A stretch of DNA of 64,000 nt. It comes from Enoplolaimus lenunculus. Taxonomy: Eukaryota; Nematoda; Enoplea; Enoplida; Thoracostomopsidae. This document shows, one piece after another, positions 23,637 through 36,012 of this stretch; the first letter of the stretch is position 1, and each line of letters begins with the position of its first letter. The translations under genes were made by a program, and so were the position numbers. Under the pieces are notes generated by a model, which made no database searches, was not told the origin of the DNA, and saw only the letters and a list, made by a program, of their open reading frames with translations. The DNA is taken from positions 62,001-126,000 of the forward strand of contig JASANG010002886.1 in NCBI GenBank assembly GCA_030248215.1. Direction: 5' to 3'.

Positions 23637-26600
23637 TTAATCATCATACATTTGTTGATACGCGACTTGACTCAATCTAGTATATTCTTCTTTTTCAATT
23701 TTACTCATAGCCATAATAATGTCAGGCGTAATATCAGTCAACGCATATGTTTTCCCACCTATTAACATCGAAAGTTGAGCACCGCTCAGACCCACATCGT
23801 CCAGTTCTGAGGGAATGTTCATACCATCTTTGGTGACAGCAGCTGTTTGCAGTTGACTATTAATAGAATAATTTTCAGGAATAAGGGATGTCGAATTGAT
23901 GCTTGCCATCAGTTTTGGATCGTTCGACGTAGTCTCGTGAGCAAGAAGAGTTTTCATTATAGGATCATTTTGGCTTTTGGGTGAAAATGGACTTGAAGAA
24001 TTAGTCTGCTGTGGAAAAAATTGTTCGCTACCCGTTTTTTCCGATTGCACAGTGTCTGACGCGTCAACTACTGTACTCTGTTGCAGCCAGACTGGTACAG
24101 CTTTCCTCTCCGTGTCAGCGGATATACTATTTTGGTCGCCTGAAACGTTTAATTTTCTTAGCTTAGCAATGCACAACTATACTTTATATTATCTGCGCGA
24201 TAACAAAAATTTCCCCGATACTACAAACGAAATAAACGTGGCTACATTGTCCCCTTTAGCACTGTTATATTCAAGTGAATTCACATAAAACATTGCAACT
24301 CATTTTGAAACACGATTCAACACGGAAAAAGCAATAATTTCGCGTAACAGTTGTATACCTTCAATGTTAACTTGTACTTCGGTCGTAACATTTTTGTACA
24401 ATTGAAATTCCTTATGGAATCGTCCAGATTTGTCACCAGCTGTTTGTTGCGATGAAGCTGTTGCGCTAATACCTGCTGCACGATTCAGTTCACTTGAAAG
24501 TGGTGGAGGTGTAGGTTCAATCAAATGCGGCGCCAGCTTGCAATCTTCGCATTCCAGAAGCAGTTGCACAAAAGGATTTATCTGTTCGTTAAATTTTGCC
24601 ATAAGGTTTCTATAATACCGCTTTGATATAAAAAAATTGTGAATACCAAAAATACTGAAACTATATTTTTCATACTTTTATTGTATTTAAAGCTTTTTGC
24701 GAGTCTTTTTTGACCAATTTTCCATGATTTCTACTGCAATCTTGCTGATGTTTTAACAAAATCGTTACGTATACCACGTTCATAGAATGCACTAGCGGCA
24801 GCCTTACCCGTGTTCCATTACATTTGGAACTAATTTAAGCATGATGCAATGACAGGTGTTTTTGTTAAGTGTGCAGAATGGCTTTTGGTGAAATTTAGGA
24901 AATTATCCTATCCCAAGGTCAATGCCAAACAAACAGAAATTTTGCAAAATGATTCGTACAAAACATGGTAACGACAAACAAGCTCACAAGACAATCAAGT
25001 TTACGACCAATAAAATTAAAACCTTTTCGTGTTGCAGACTGTTACTAATATTATGCACTTATTAACCCTTGTATGATTCGCTAATGGCTTTGAAACGCAG
25101 GCAAATTTCCCTTACAAGCTGAATTGGTGCCACTTTTGACTCATCTCTGAAACCTCAAAGAGAAAGTTCACCTTCAACATTTTAAATGAGATTTTGAAGA
25201 CACCTGCTATTTTACAGAATGAGACCGAAACTTTAAAATTTTACCTAGCACTTTGGTCCGGTAAGGCGGTAAGATCCTCTTCAACCGTGCCAAAACAAAA
25301 CGTGCATTTCATTTCATCGCCACTCCACAGTAATCCTGAAACATCATAATTAATTTACTGGCCTCTCCCTGTTCGCATTTTTTTGTTTGAGCTTCCATCA
25401 TTTGAAATTGATTGGAAAGCCTAAGGTCGTGGAACAATTCCCCATGGTTCAATTGGGAGGCGTTTTATACATAATACTTTTGCGCTAACTTTTAATATAC
25501 AATTTTCATTTTTGCAACATCGACAAGATATGCTATGACAAATTGCCTTATTTACATTCTGCGAACCTTCAATTTCCATATGGCACATATGAGAAGTGGT
25601 AGAATTTACATACTGCGAACTTTCAATTACCAACATAAAAATAGCCCAATTAACATTTGCGAGCCTTCAATTACCAGATATTATGACAAATACACGAATT
25701 TACATTCTGCAAACCTTCAGTTACCAGATAAGACAAATTCCTGAATTTAAATTTTGCGAACATTCAAAGTACCAGATATGACAATTAGTCGAATTTACAT
25801 TTTGTGAACCTTCTATTATCAGATATACAAACAGCCGAATTCACATTTTGCTAAACATCAATTACCAGATATGACAAATGGCCGAATTTACATTTTTTCA
25901 TAGCCAGCCTTCAATTAAAAGATACCGTGAGATTTCAGTTGAAACCCGCGAGACGAAAATACGTACCACTTATAACCAAAGCATACAGCATGAACGTATC
26001 GTTTGGGTTTATATTTTACTTGAAACCTGAGCTAACATAATTCATTCTGTATTGACCTATATAGTGTTAGTTACTATATACGTTCCACCCTCTTACCAAT
26101 ATCTAAATCAGAATATGACTTTTCACACTTTATACATTTATATAACACGCGATGGGACTGAATATTTTCCTCGTCGTTGAGTTTTTTCCTAAAAACCAAA
26201 TGAAAATAGAAATCGTAGTTACACTGCAGTACGTATATTTCATTTTGAAACCATCTAGTTTTCTTAAAATCAAAAACGTGGATTTCACTATTTGAATGAA
26301 ATATTCACGAAATACCACGTAGCGACCTTTTGCAAAATTATCTAGACGCTGCGTCTGATAACAGGTATTGCAAAAATGCTTTTGGTTGAAGTTAAACAAA
26401 AATTCAGCACTGTTTATCATCATAGATAACGTATATATTGAAAAACGACATTCTGCATAACACCTTTCGTTGTTAAGCTTACATAATGTGATCAAGTTTG
26501 TATTTCAACACGTTAATAATACCACGGTAATTGACAAAATAATAATTGTGCTTTATTGGTTTGGTTGAATCTTCCCGATCTTCTGCCTGCTGTCTTTCTT

Positions 26601-27487
26601 TGATCAGATGGTCATTTTTCAATGCCATCAATACCTGAATTACATATATTATATTAAAGTTGTCTCGCTGCCGGAGCCACTGTTGTGAAATAGCTGTTTA
26701 CTGCCAGACATTCATGTGTCGTTTACTACCAATGCATTTAAATGATTTCGCTCGATAGAAAATACTAGATTGTTATTGGCGCACACCCCAGCACCCACAG
26801 AACAAAATAAAATTAAATTTAGTACTTAAAAAATACGAAAATAAGTATAAATAAAATATTGACGTTATCAATGCATAAGGCAGTTTTATCATACAAAATC
26901 GTGCAAGAAGAGCCTTACCATTCTCAAGGTTTTTGCATCAAATTTCGTTAAATTTCTAATATCTTCTTCTCTCATACAAGTGTTTCGAATTAAATAGTCA
27001 AATACAATCACTAAAAATAAAACAAAAACGGGTATTATAAAACGATATATACACATCACGGAAACACACTTTTCTAGAAATTTTGTTAGTTACGTATATA
27101 TCTTTAGGCAGTTTCTTTGTTTGAAAATGTTTCCGCAAAATTCTATTGAAAAAACACCAGGATTAATAATGAAACCAGATAGTAAAGAATACCGGATTTC
27201 CCTACCGAAACCCGGACTCCTCAACATAAAGGGTCATACTTGACGGGGGCTTTTATATAAGAGGGGGTGAAATGTTGTTGCCATCAGCCTAACTGAGGCC
27301 TTCATTTCGAATCCCACTTCCTCTTCTTCTGGACAGAAATATCTGGTAACACGTAGGCGTGGCCAGCTGCCAAATACGTACCATGTTCAAAATTATAGAA
27401 TGCTTGCACAACTAAGCGTGCAAGCTTCTTCATTGAGCTTGGGATTTCCGTCAAGATCTTTGAACTGTCGACAACGGAGTTCGACAT
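23637..27487 (-). CDS. GTF2E1: General transcription factor TFIIE subunit alpha
   Basis: Subunit of the RNA polymerase II pre-initiation complex that recruits and stimulates TFIIH. Exons on the minus strand: 27487-27382, 27010-26919, 26634-26483, 26188-26097, 25335-25245, 24609-24359, 24139-23637; all GT/AG, all phases agree, 428 residues (human about 439). The N-terminal winged helix starts 'ILTEIPSSMKKLARLVVQ' and continues 'FDYLIRNTCMREEDIRNL' and 'KHNYYFVNYRGIINVL'. A four-cysteine zinc ribbon is complete: Cys135-x2-Cys138 (exon 4) and Cys158-x2-Cys161 (exon 5). Next come 'LMAKFNEQINPFVQLL', 'AVPVWLQQSTV', 'PIMKTLLAHE', and the C-terminal TFIIH-binding module ending 'MSKIEKEEYTRLSQVAYQQ'. 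The acidic stretch before this module is weaker than in vertebrates. The ATG at 24602 is internal, not a start. Intron 5 carries a tandem repeat. Confidence 0.93.
25537..25915. repeat. Degenerate tandem repeat, about 45-50 bp unit, in TFIIE alpha intron 5
   Basis: About eight units of GAATTTACATT(T/C)TGCGAAC, CTTCAATTACCAGATAT, GACAAAT. Similarity is high between neighbours and drifts along the array. Confidence 0.75.
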
Positions 27488-27599
27488 ATTAAATAATGCA
27501 CTGGAAAACGTATCCGTGCCAGCAAATGTATTATGTTATAAATATACGTACGTATTTAAAAAGAAAACTCACGATAGAATTGTTTAATACATGACATGC

Positions 27600-27690
27600 T
27601 GACAATTAAACATAGGTACGTATATACGTACGAAAAAAATCTTGATATACCTATACGTACGTATATATAGGTACGTAGGTAGGTATATAT
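27600..27690. repeat. (TACG)/(TATA) simple repeat
   Basis: Palindromic runs of GTACGTATATACGTACG type, with GTAGGTAGGT at the right edge. The region between the TFIIE alpha start (27487) and 27710 shows nothing else. Confidence 0.6.
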
Positions 27691-27710
27691 TGATAATATT
27701 GAAAGTGCTA

Positions 27711-28687
27711 CAGTTTATTGAGCGAAGCTCGGAGTTTCGCGAAGCGTTTTATGTTTTGTACTTTGGGGGTCGAAAGGTGGTTGTCCGTCCGCCGTCTGTC
27801 CGTCCGAAAAGAATCTCACGAACGGCTGAACCGATTTTGAAAAACTGTTTTGTTTGAAAGGGGTTTGAAAATTTTAAGCCGTTTATTAGCTACAGGCTAA
27901 TTTGCATAAAGAATTAATAATAAACTAGGACTTTCCACAATATTTCACTAATTATTACAGTTAGAAGCAATCTAATTTTAGCCTTAAAGGGTTTTTTGGT
28001 GCGATGAAGCTGCGTAGACTGTTTACAAATCTACAAAACGGATAATTGAGCAGTTAGCTAATAGATAATTTGCATATTCGCATAGTTTATAAGCCTAAAT
28101 TAGGCCTTTTTACAATATTTCACTATTTATTAAGGTTAAAGCAATATAATTTCAGCACTAAAGGGTTTTTAGGTGCATGGAATTTGAATAAATTGTTTAC
28201 AAACCTCTAAAACCGATAATTGAATAGTTAGCTAACAGCTAATTTGCATATTAGCTTAATTGACCAGGCAAAATTAGGACTTTTTAAATTATTTCGATTA
28301 TTATTTAGGTTAAAAGCAATATAATTTCAGCACTAAAGAGTTTTTAGGTGCGAGGAATCTGAATAAATTGTTTACAAACGTCTAAAACCAATAATTGAGT
28401 AGTTAGCTAATAGATAATTTGCATATAAGCATAGTTGATAAGCCTAAATTAGGCGTTTTTACAATGTTTCACTAATTATTAGGCTTGCAAGCAATCTAAT
28501 TTCAGCAATATTTGGTTTTCGGGTGCGAGGAATCTGAATAAATTGTCTACAAACCTTTAAAGGCGATTATCGAATAGTTAGCTAATAGATAATTTGCATA
28601 TAAGCATAGTTGATAAGCCTAAATTAGGCGTTTTTACAATGTTTCACTAATTATTAGGCTTACAAGCAAGTAGTCCCACTACGACTG
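27711..28687. mobile_element. Partial copy of 175-bp-period repeat element (family with CAGTCGTAGTGGGACTAC ends)
   Basis: Begins with TTTATTGAGCGAAGCTC, then TTATGTTTTGTACTTTGG, GGTCGAAAGGTGG and a GTCCGTCCG block, followed by four to five tandem units of about 175 bp (starts near 27986, 28163, 28336, 28512) containing GGTGCGAGGAATCTGAATAA and GCTAATTTGCATATTAGC. It ends with the terminal GTAGTCCCACTACGACTG. The left terminal repeat is lost except for CAGT. No protein is encoded. The complete structure of the family is at 60071-62146. Confidence 0.75.
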
Positions 28688-31600
28688 GTGTAATACTATT
28701 GTATACAAAAGGGTGTGATCATATATCTGGTTCCCGGCCCAGTAAACAATCTACATCCTGTTCCGGCATTATAGGTTGACGGATATTTCCCGCTGAAATA
28801 CCGGGTGCAAAGCGGAAGTGGATAAATACTGGAATCGGAATCGAAACAGCAAATTTGTACCGGAATCGGAATCGAAACAACAAATTTTGTGACCGTACGG
28901 ATAATTTGTATTTACATGAAAAATATTGATTTAGGGTGCCTGTTGGCTGACAACAATTCTCAAAAACGTCGCATAAACAAATTGGCAATCATTTTTTGGT
29001 TTTGTAAAGCTAAACTACAGTACAATATTGATAAGCTAACATATTGAAAACAAATAGATAAATGACGCAGAATTTTTATATACGGAACATATCACAAGTA
29101 GGATTAAAATTAAAATGTCAAAATTCCGCGGAAGTAGTTTTAAATCGGATTCACAATCGGAATCCTGGTATCACACTGCTGTAAAGTATGCCATAATTAC
29201 CAAAATTACCAGCTTGCAACTGGAATTACAATTTACCAGAACCGAAAAATGAAAAATGTATGCCACCGAACAATTTAATTTAATTTTCTTTTTTGCAATA
29301 TTATTGGTGAAATAACCCTTAGTTGGAGATAGGTATTCAATTTATCTGCTGTATTTTAGATTTTCATAACCCTCACGGAAGCAAAATCTACGTTCGATGG
29401 TCTATTTTCGACGATCGTCATGAGTATATACTATACGAATGAAAATTGCCGGAACCAGATTCTGGTTGCACCCTGAAAATTACAATATACCTATCACAGT
29501 GAGGTTTGTTCGAGAAGAATAAGCGGATGAATGTGGTAAATAAACTTTATGCTGATGCTGCATATAGGTAAGACGTTGATGCATATTTAATCCTTCATAC
29601 ACAGCAGTAGTAAAACATGGAAGAACCAATATACATGTATACATAATATTGAGGTTCAACTAAGGCCTAAAAACAAAAACTCAGCAGTTGATTGCGACGC
29701 GGCTTGGCTCAGCGATAGCGCGCTGGCCAGAGCATCTGTCAACCATGACTCTGGAATCGAAACCTCGTAAGTCTGGATTGTATATTCCAACTGTACCATA
29801 GACTCATAATAGGGTTATGTGAATAAACCCGCTTAAGAATCTCAATGGCATATTCGCTCATCGAAACGACGAGATTCGTTCTGCCATTTGCATTCTTAAG
29901 CCTCTTCATAATATGTTCCATGCTGATGGTTTTGTTCATTTGCATTGTTGCGTTATTGGCCAATTATAGGTACGTACGTTCGTCTTATATTCGTTGGTAA
30001 TTCACGACATTTGGAGTGGGTGCATGATGGGTTTTGAGGTGCTCGGAAGAGCGAAGCCACAGTATACCAAAGAATGAAAGCACTAAAACCAAACTCACGA
30101 AGCACAACAATCACCAAATTTTACCATTTTCCTATTCGTTTTCATTATCTATCCATAATTTTTATTTTTCCGGTCCTCTGGTCGTTGCATGCCAAGGAAC
30201 GGCATGAGCAGAGTGATAGGGATGTCGAGTGGGGCCCCAGTGTGCACTCTGTGGCGCTATGGTTGCCATCCTCGGCATCTCATGACCTCCTATCTATGTC
30301 GTGTCCTAGGCGTGCAACTTGGCTGTCTCAGTCTCCGTCTCTAAGTTGTGATCTGTATATATTCGGTCACCCTAATCTTGTCATATAGCTACTTGTGTGC
30401 CAATGCAACTGTGCTTTACTACTTTCTGTCAAATTATTCAAAACTTACCTTATTTCCGGTGAAATTCAACTATGTCATTTGTGTGCATTATTACATATGT
30501 TTTGCATTGTGTTTTCAGCATCTTAGAGCCCACTTTCAAACTAAATGTAATGCTCTTTTTACACTGCGCCATTCCATTTCCGCCAATTCATCCCATTTTA
30601 CTCAATTCGTGCCAATTCTAAAATATCATATTTTCTGTGGTCTTGTACATGTCTATTTCTATGTTTTCAGGCGTCCCTTTTAAATTCATTACTAAATGCT
30701 AGGCGCTCATTTTATTTCACACCTCCATTTATGCCAATTCTCACCTCACATATCTATTTGTGATTCCTGCATTTGTCATGATTATTACTATGTTTCTGGA
30801 AGTTTCGATATACTTGGGTATTGCTAGCTAGTAATTTCCGCATGTTTCATCATGTTTTTACCCATTATTAATGAGTTAATAGCTAAAGAAAATTCTTTTA
30901 TACAAGGTGCAACCAGAGTTAAAAATACCGGAAATGGCAAATTAAAATACTGGGATTTCTTCCGGACACAAATACCGAAAACGTAACATTTTAAAATCTT
31001 TCAGCGTCGTGCGTGTAGGGTGGGTTCCGAGCGTGCCTTTGTGTCACAAAAAGGCTCATCCTCAACCTTTCCTTCGTACTAGCTGTGTAGTTACAAGGCC
31101 TCAGTTTCTGGGATAGTTTCGGATTGATTATTATAAGTTGTATTAAACCGGTGCTTTAAATCCTTGTACATAAGCCTTACTTTATATACTAGTAAGATTG
31201 TGTTTGCATGGTTTTTGCTAATTTATCAACATTCGTCACTTTCTGGCAAAAATCCACAATATCGTTCGTACTTTATTTTTTCCTTTTTAGGTATCAGTTC
31301 CCTCATTTTCGAGTAATTCCCATGCGTTCAGTGCAATGTACTGTTGCTTTTCAGCCTGTTTAGTTTCCATTGTCCTTCTTTTGCCAGATCGCGGCTGTGA
31401 TAATTTTTGTGATCTTATATTTGCTTTATCAGTGTTCATCCCTATTTGCTACTATTTTTCATAATAACGATTTTGCGATAGACAGCATGTGCATCAGGAG
31501 GGGTGTACACGGATTTACAATGACCATGCAAGCAAAGTTGTTTTGTGTGCTTTGAGAATCCATAATCTTCAAACGAAATCTTGTAAAAAACGGCTGATTT

Positions 31601-32040
31601 GCAGAAGTATGATTATGAGTTGACCTCGGGCATCATTCGAGTCCAAAAATAATATTGCCGACAGACTTGATTAAGAAGTCAGAAGTACCAGAAGCATTTG
31701 AAATGCAAATAAATACAATACTTTTGCCAATACCTTGATGATTGTTTAAAGTCGCTGGATTGCAGAGACATGGTTTAATGTTTCATTTTGTCACTTTAAA
31801 TTTAATTAAAGGTTTGGGTGTAGCACAGTAATTGCGAATTTTACTTATTTGACTTCAGGATTTTCTGTACTGGTAACCTTTCTATTAACGCAAATTTGTA
31901 ATGTTCTCGATATTGCAGTATCACGCGAAAATGTGATAGCTAGGTGAATTGCACATTAACTTGAAAATTTAGGAGTGCAGGGAGTCCTGCAAATTTATGA
32001 ATGTTCATTATTTGTTTGGACTGAACAACATACAAATGAA
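28688..32040. other. Gene-poor region
   Basis: Holds CCGG-rich dispersed repeat fragments (28735-28900, 29100-29170, 30920-30990), a tRNA-like trace at 29695-29770, and a more GC-rich stretch at about 29990-30370 that resembles neither the AT-rich surroundings nor any repeat seen here. No exon chain with consistent splice sites was found. Confidence 0.45.
29695..29770 (+). repeat. tRNA-like SINE trace
   Basis: TTGGCTCAGCGATAGCGCG resembles a Pol III A box and GGAATCGAAACCTC, 38 bp on, a degenerate B box. A tRNA cloverleaf cannot be drawn convincingly, so this is a SINE head or tRNA relic rather than a gene. Confidence 0.35.
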
Positions 32041-32042
32041 TT

Positions 32043-32110
32043 TTGCATGGAGGCAGTGGTAAAGGGTTCGCTTAGAAATCCGTAGATCGCTAGTTCGAGC
32101 AACCCTTTGT
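32043..32110 (+). repeat. tRNA-like SINE trace
   Basis: AGGCAGTGGTAAAGGG (A-box-like) and AGTTCGAGCAACC (B-box-like) are spaced as in tRNA-derived SINEs. No acceptor stem was found. Confidence 0.35.
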
Positions 32111-32186
32111 ATACCTGCTTTTCCAACTACTGAGTTCAAAAAGTTCTGTTGTGCTGTTTCCTACCTAGTCTGCCAAGACATTGTCA

Positions 32187-35100
32187 GGGTGTCCGCGGAA
32201 TTTTGAGAACTATTTTCCCTGAATTCCCTGGTAAAAATTCATTTTTTCCTGATTTTTTGTGCAAGCAAGAACATTTTCTCTGATTGAAAAGTTTTTTTAC
32301 TTGCACGTAACAAGTATCATTATATAACAAAGTTACATGCAAAAACTAATCCAAACACGCTGACTGCAAAGTCACAAAACTTTCATTGTTAGGCTTAGGT
32401 TTTATTTCTGCACAAATTTTACAAGAGAAGGTATTATATCAATGGCGCGATCTTCAGTTTTCATGTTTTACACCCAATGAACTACACAAATCTTCAGAGG
32501 AAACGTTTCATTGTAAGCTCTGGACTTCGCTATTCGGCCCTGTTTGAGGCTAAAATATCCGAAAACTGTAGGTTTTTGACTCATGCAATTCTAAGTGATC
32601 TGATTCGGGTTAGTACGCTCCGGAGTGTTAACACCGAGTTTTATAGGTTTAATACAAGTAACAGAACAAATAATATGGCAGCGTACACAACATAAACATC
32701 GGCGATGCTAATTTGACTCGCGAAATCCGCAATTTTACGAGATTTCGGGATAACTCGAGATTATGTCAAAACTGGGCGAAAATCCAAATTTTATATCAAA
32801 TCCGGGTAGAAATAGTCCAAATCCAGCGTTTTCAAGGCAATTTCGCCTGAACAGAACCAATCGCAACACTCTGCGCGCAATTATGTCGGTTACACACGAA
32901 TTGCACTGGTTGCTACAGAAAAATACGCAAATTCACGTATACGCTAAGACGTCGCTAAAAACCGCTATTTCTAAGCACAAATTACTATTTTTACTACGAT
33001 ATCGTCCTAGAGCCGAAATACCGGCTGATATCTATCCGCAAACTAGTAATTTTACCAAAATCCGCGATATTCACAATATTCCAGAATGTCCGCTAAAACA
33101 CAATGTCCGAAAACGCACGTAAAAGCTAGCTAAGTTAAAAACATTAATTAGCCGGAAAACTCAGGGGAAGTAGCTCGTAAAATTGGCTGAAAATAATTGG
33201 GGAATTTTGGAGAGATTTTTGGGGAATTTAAGGGTTTTGAATAGAAAAATGGAATGCGCGAGCAAAAATAACCCAGAATATAAGAAATAACGAATATAGG
33301 CACAATATAAGGCGAGATAACGGCACATTCATAAACTACTAAAATCGACTTAACTCAAACAGACACAAAGCGACGGTAATGTCGCATAAAAGCGGGTTTG
33401 CAGGCATTAGAGGCCACGGGAGGACATAAACAGAGCCCGCGGCAATCGATGCTCAACCCGCTGCAATAAGTCGTAAATGCGACTGAATTGTGTAGTTTCA
33501 TCAGAAATAGCAGGCGGTTGGACTGAGCTAGCATTTGGTGCGATATTGACAGCCTGTATTGCTGTTTCAGGGTCATTGACAACAGTTATATCTGACACAG
33601 TACTATTAGCTAAGTCAAATTCAGGATTCTCAAGCCGTTGAGTATAATGCTTAGTAAAATCATCAGCCGGAGGCTGATAGTCAGTAATTTGGTCAAAATC
33701 AGATGCCGATTGTACTCTGCTGATAGCAGAATTCCGTGTAGTACGCTGGCTCATGGTAGCAAACTGATATATTACACAACGAAAGATACTTACCAATGGT
33801 TTTATCAAACTTTGTAAAATCACTCACAGAGATCGATCGATCTTTATAATCGTAATCAAATCACTAGAATTCAAAAGCATGAGACCATCGTGGTCACCAT
33901 GTAAGCTCTGGACTTCGCTATTCGGCCCTGTTTGAGGCTAAAATATCCGAAAACTGTAGGTTTTTGACTCATGCAATTCTAAGTGATCTGATTCGGGTTA
34001 GTACGCTCCGGAGTGTTAACACCGAGTTTTATAGGTTTAATACAAGTAACAGAACAAATAATAGGGCAGCGTACACAACATAAACATCGGCGATGCTAAT
34101 TTGACTCGCGAAATCCGCAATTTTACGAGATTTCGGGATAACTCGAGATTATGTCAAAACTGGGCGAAAATCCAAATTTTATGTCAAATCCGGGTAGAAA
34201 TAGTCCAAATCCAGCGTTTTCAAGGCAATTTCGCCTGAACAGAACCAATTGCAACACGCTGCGCGCAATTATGTCGGTTACACACGAATTGCACTGGTTG
34301 CTACAGAAAAATACGCAAATTCACGTATACGCTAAGACGTCGCTAAAAACCGCTATTTCTAAGCACAAATTACTATTTTTACTACGATATCGTCCTAGAG
34401 CCGAAATACCGGCTGATATCTATCCGCAAACTAGTAATTTTACTAAAATCCGCGATATTCACAATATTCTAGAATGTCCGCTAAAACACTATGTCCGAAA
34501 ACGCACGTAAAAGCTAGCTAAATTAATAAAACATTGATTAGCCGGAAAACTCAAGGGGTAGTAGCTCGTAAAATTGGCTGAAAATAATTGGGGAATTTTG
34601 GAGAGATTTTTGGGGAATTTAAGGGTTTTGAATAGAAAAATGGAATGCGCGAGCAAAAATAACCCAGAATATAAGAAATAACGAATATAGGCACAATATA
34701 AGGCGAGATAACGGCACATTCATAAACTACTAAAATCGACTTAACTCAAACAGACACAAAGCGACGGTAATGTCGCATAAAAGCGGGTTTGCAGGCATTA
34801 GAGGCCACGGGAGGACATAAACAGAGCCCGCGGCAATCGAGGGCGGAGGAACTGTGGTTGCACGGCAACCACAGGACCCCTGCCCGACATTCATTACCTG
34901 TGATTCTAATGTAGTCTGCCCTGCGCGCTGGGCTGTCTTTAAGTAGCCTGTACAGCGCGCCTAAAATTTAGTTGATATATTTCGGAAATGCAACACATTC
35001 TACAGGATTTTTCACGCTTAAGCCTGGATACCTGTAGACAATTTATCCTACTACGCTTAGGCTCAGTAATATAATAAACAGTAATGTGGGTGTAAATTTC

Positions 35101-35318
35101 TGCTACGTCCTTCGAAAGAGCACCTAGGATTAAAAAGACTAATCCGAAACCAAAGGGTCGGTGTTGCTGTCGTTTTGACACACTTCATGGAAAAGATAAG
35201 TTCATTTTGAAAATGGACATTTTTTTCTCTGATCGGCCCATTTTGTTCCATGTTATCCGTGATTTCCCTGACGGAATTGTAAAATTCCCTGTTTTCCCTG
35301 ATGAGCGGTCGCCATGAC
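32187..35318. mobile_element. Possible host transposon split by the LTR element (TTTTCCCTG family)
   Basis: Left edge CAGGGTGTCCGCGGAAT with TTTTCCCTGAATTCCCTGG; right edge AAAATTCCCTGTTTTCCCTG then GAGCGGTCGCCATGACTG. These look like the two ends of one TTCCCTG-rich, hAT-type element into which the LTR element inserted. Terminal inverted repeats match only weakly and I see no clean target duplication. Confidence 0.35.
32511..34960 (-). mobile_element. Broken LTR retrotransposon, young, most of the interior lost
   Basis: Two direct repeats of about 0.93 kb, 32511-33446 and 33899-34838, are nearly identical and act as LTRs (inner edge TGTAAGCTC...). On the minus strand the 5' LTR is followed at once by TGGTGACCACGATGG, a primer-binding-site-like sequence starting with TGG. 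The 450-bp interior reads on the minus strand into the start of a gag-like protein (MSQRTTRNSAISR...), and nothing of protease, polymerase or envelope remains. The 5' LTR seems to extend to about 34960 (GC-rich, with a strong hairpin near 34857-34877), beyond what the other LTR keeps. Family not assignable. LTR similarity suggests recent insertion; the copy is dead, with one large loss dominating. Confidence 0.75.
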
Positions 35319-36012
35319 TGTTAGTAAGCCGCTAGAAAAGCATGCGTCGAGTGGGTTCGCGCTCTTGAGCCAACGAATCCTGAAACGAACTCTCAGCAAC
35401 TACGCTGCGCAGCCCGTCTCTCCAACGACTTTCATTGTCGACTATGTCAGCAGCAGGGCGCGTTTAATATCCGGCGAAAAAGTGGTTACCGGTTCCAGTA
35501 TCCGATATAAACCTACTGCATATTTATTTACGGTTGCGTTCTTGAGTATTATTACCTGTTTTTTACTAGTGGACATATTTAACACTTTGATACGATTACA
35601 TTTGCGAGCAAGTCAAAAAGTTGAAGTTTTCCATGCTAAAATTAAAATGAAAAATGGAAGCTAGCAACTAATTTCAACTAAGCACACGTATACTTTTGTG
35701 CGGCTCAAATTATTTCCAACAGCGCACAAAGTGAAATAATATATCCGGTCAATATCCGATTTCAGTAACAAATTCACTATGCGTTCCCGTATCTGGTAAA
35801 GTAGTATCTTGTCGCCCTGTGGTCGACAGATACATATGCTACGGACCAGCGCACTACGTATACATTGGACAAGCATATACACATGCTTACCCGGAAAATG
35901 AAAATTTGAATTTTTCACTTTATAAATACGAAATTCCCGCAGTGTTTTTGGCAGGTTACATTTTAGTATTTGTATTGCTGTAAGGTTTATGATTTAAAGT
36001 TTATAATATCTA
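34961..36012. other. Spacer upstream of eIF3I
   Basis: Contains CCGG-rich dispersed repeat pieces (about 35465-35520 and 35740-35910). A 116-codon open frame at 35314-35664 starts in transposon sequence and runs through the repeat, so it is not counted as a gene. The promoter of eIF3I must lie at the right edge, but no clear element is visible. Confidence 0.4.

Noticed and set aside
24300-24602. ATG at 24602 as start of a separate 100-residue protein
   Set aside because: The sequence is the FNEQ segment of TFIIE alpha; an upstream acceptor at 24610 and an internal donor at 24359 fit the longer exon chain in phase.
26520-26523. Earlier GT donor for TFIIE alpha exon 3 at 26523
   Set aside because: Reading on to the donor at 26483 adds the conserved KYKLDH motif and gives the phase needed by the next exon.
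29695-32110. tRNA genes
   Set aside because: Both candidates have A- and B-box-like words, but no acceptor stem or full cloverleaf can be drawn by eye; kept only as SINE traces.
32763-34510. Two near-identical 119-codon frames (32763-33122, 34151-34510)
   Set aside because: They lie within the two LTR copies, antisense to the element; duplication follows from the LTRs, not from a gene family.
35314-35664. 116-codon frame with a hydrophobic stretch
   Set aside because: Starts in transposon end sequence and runs through a dispersed CCGG repeat; no splice context or homology seen.
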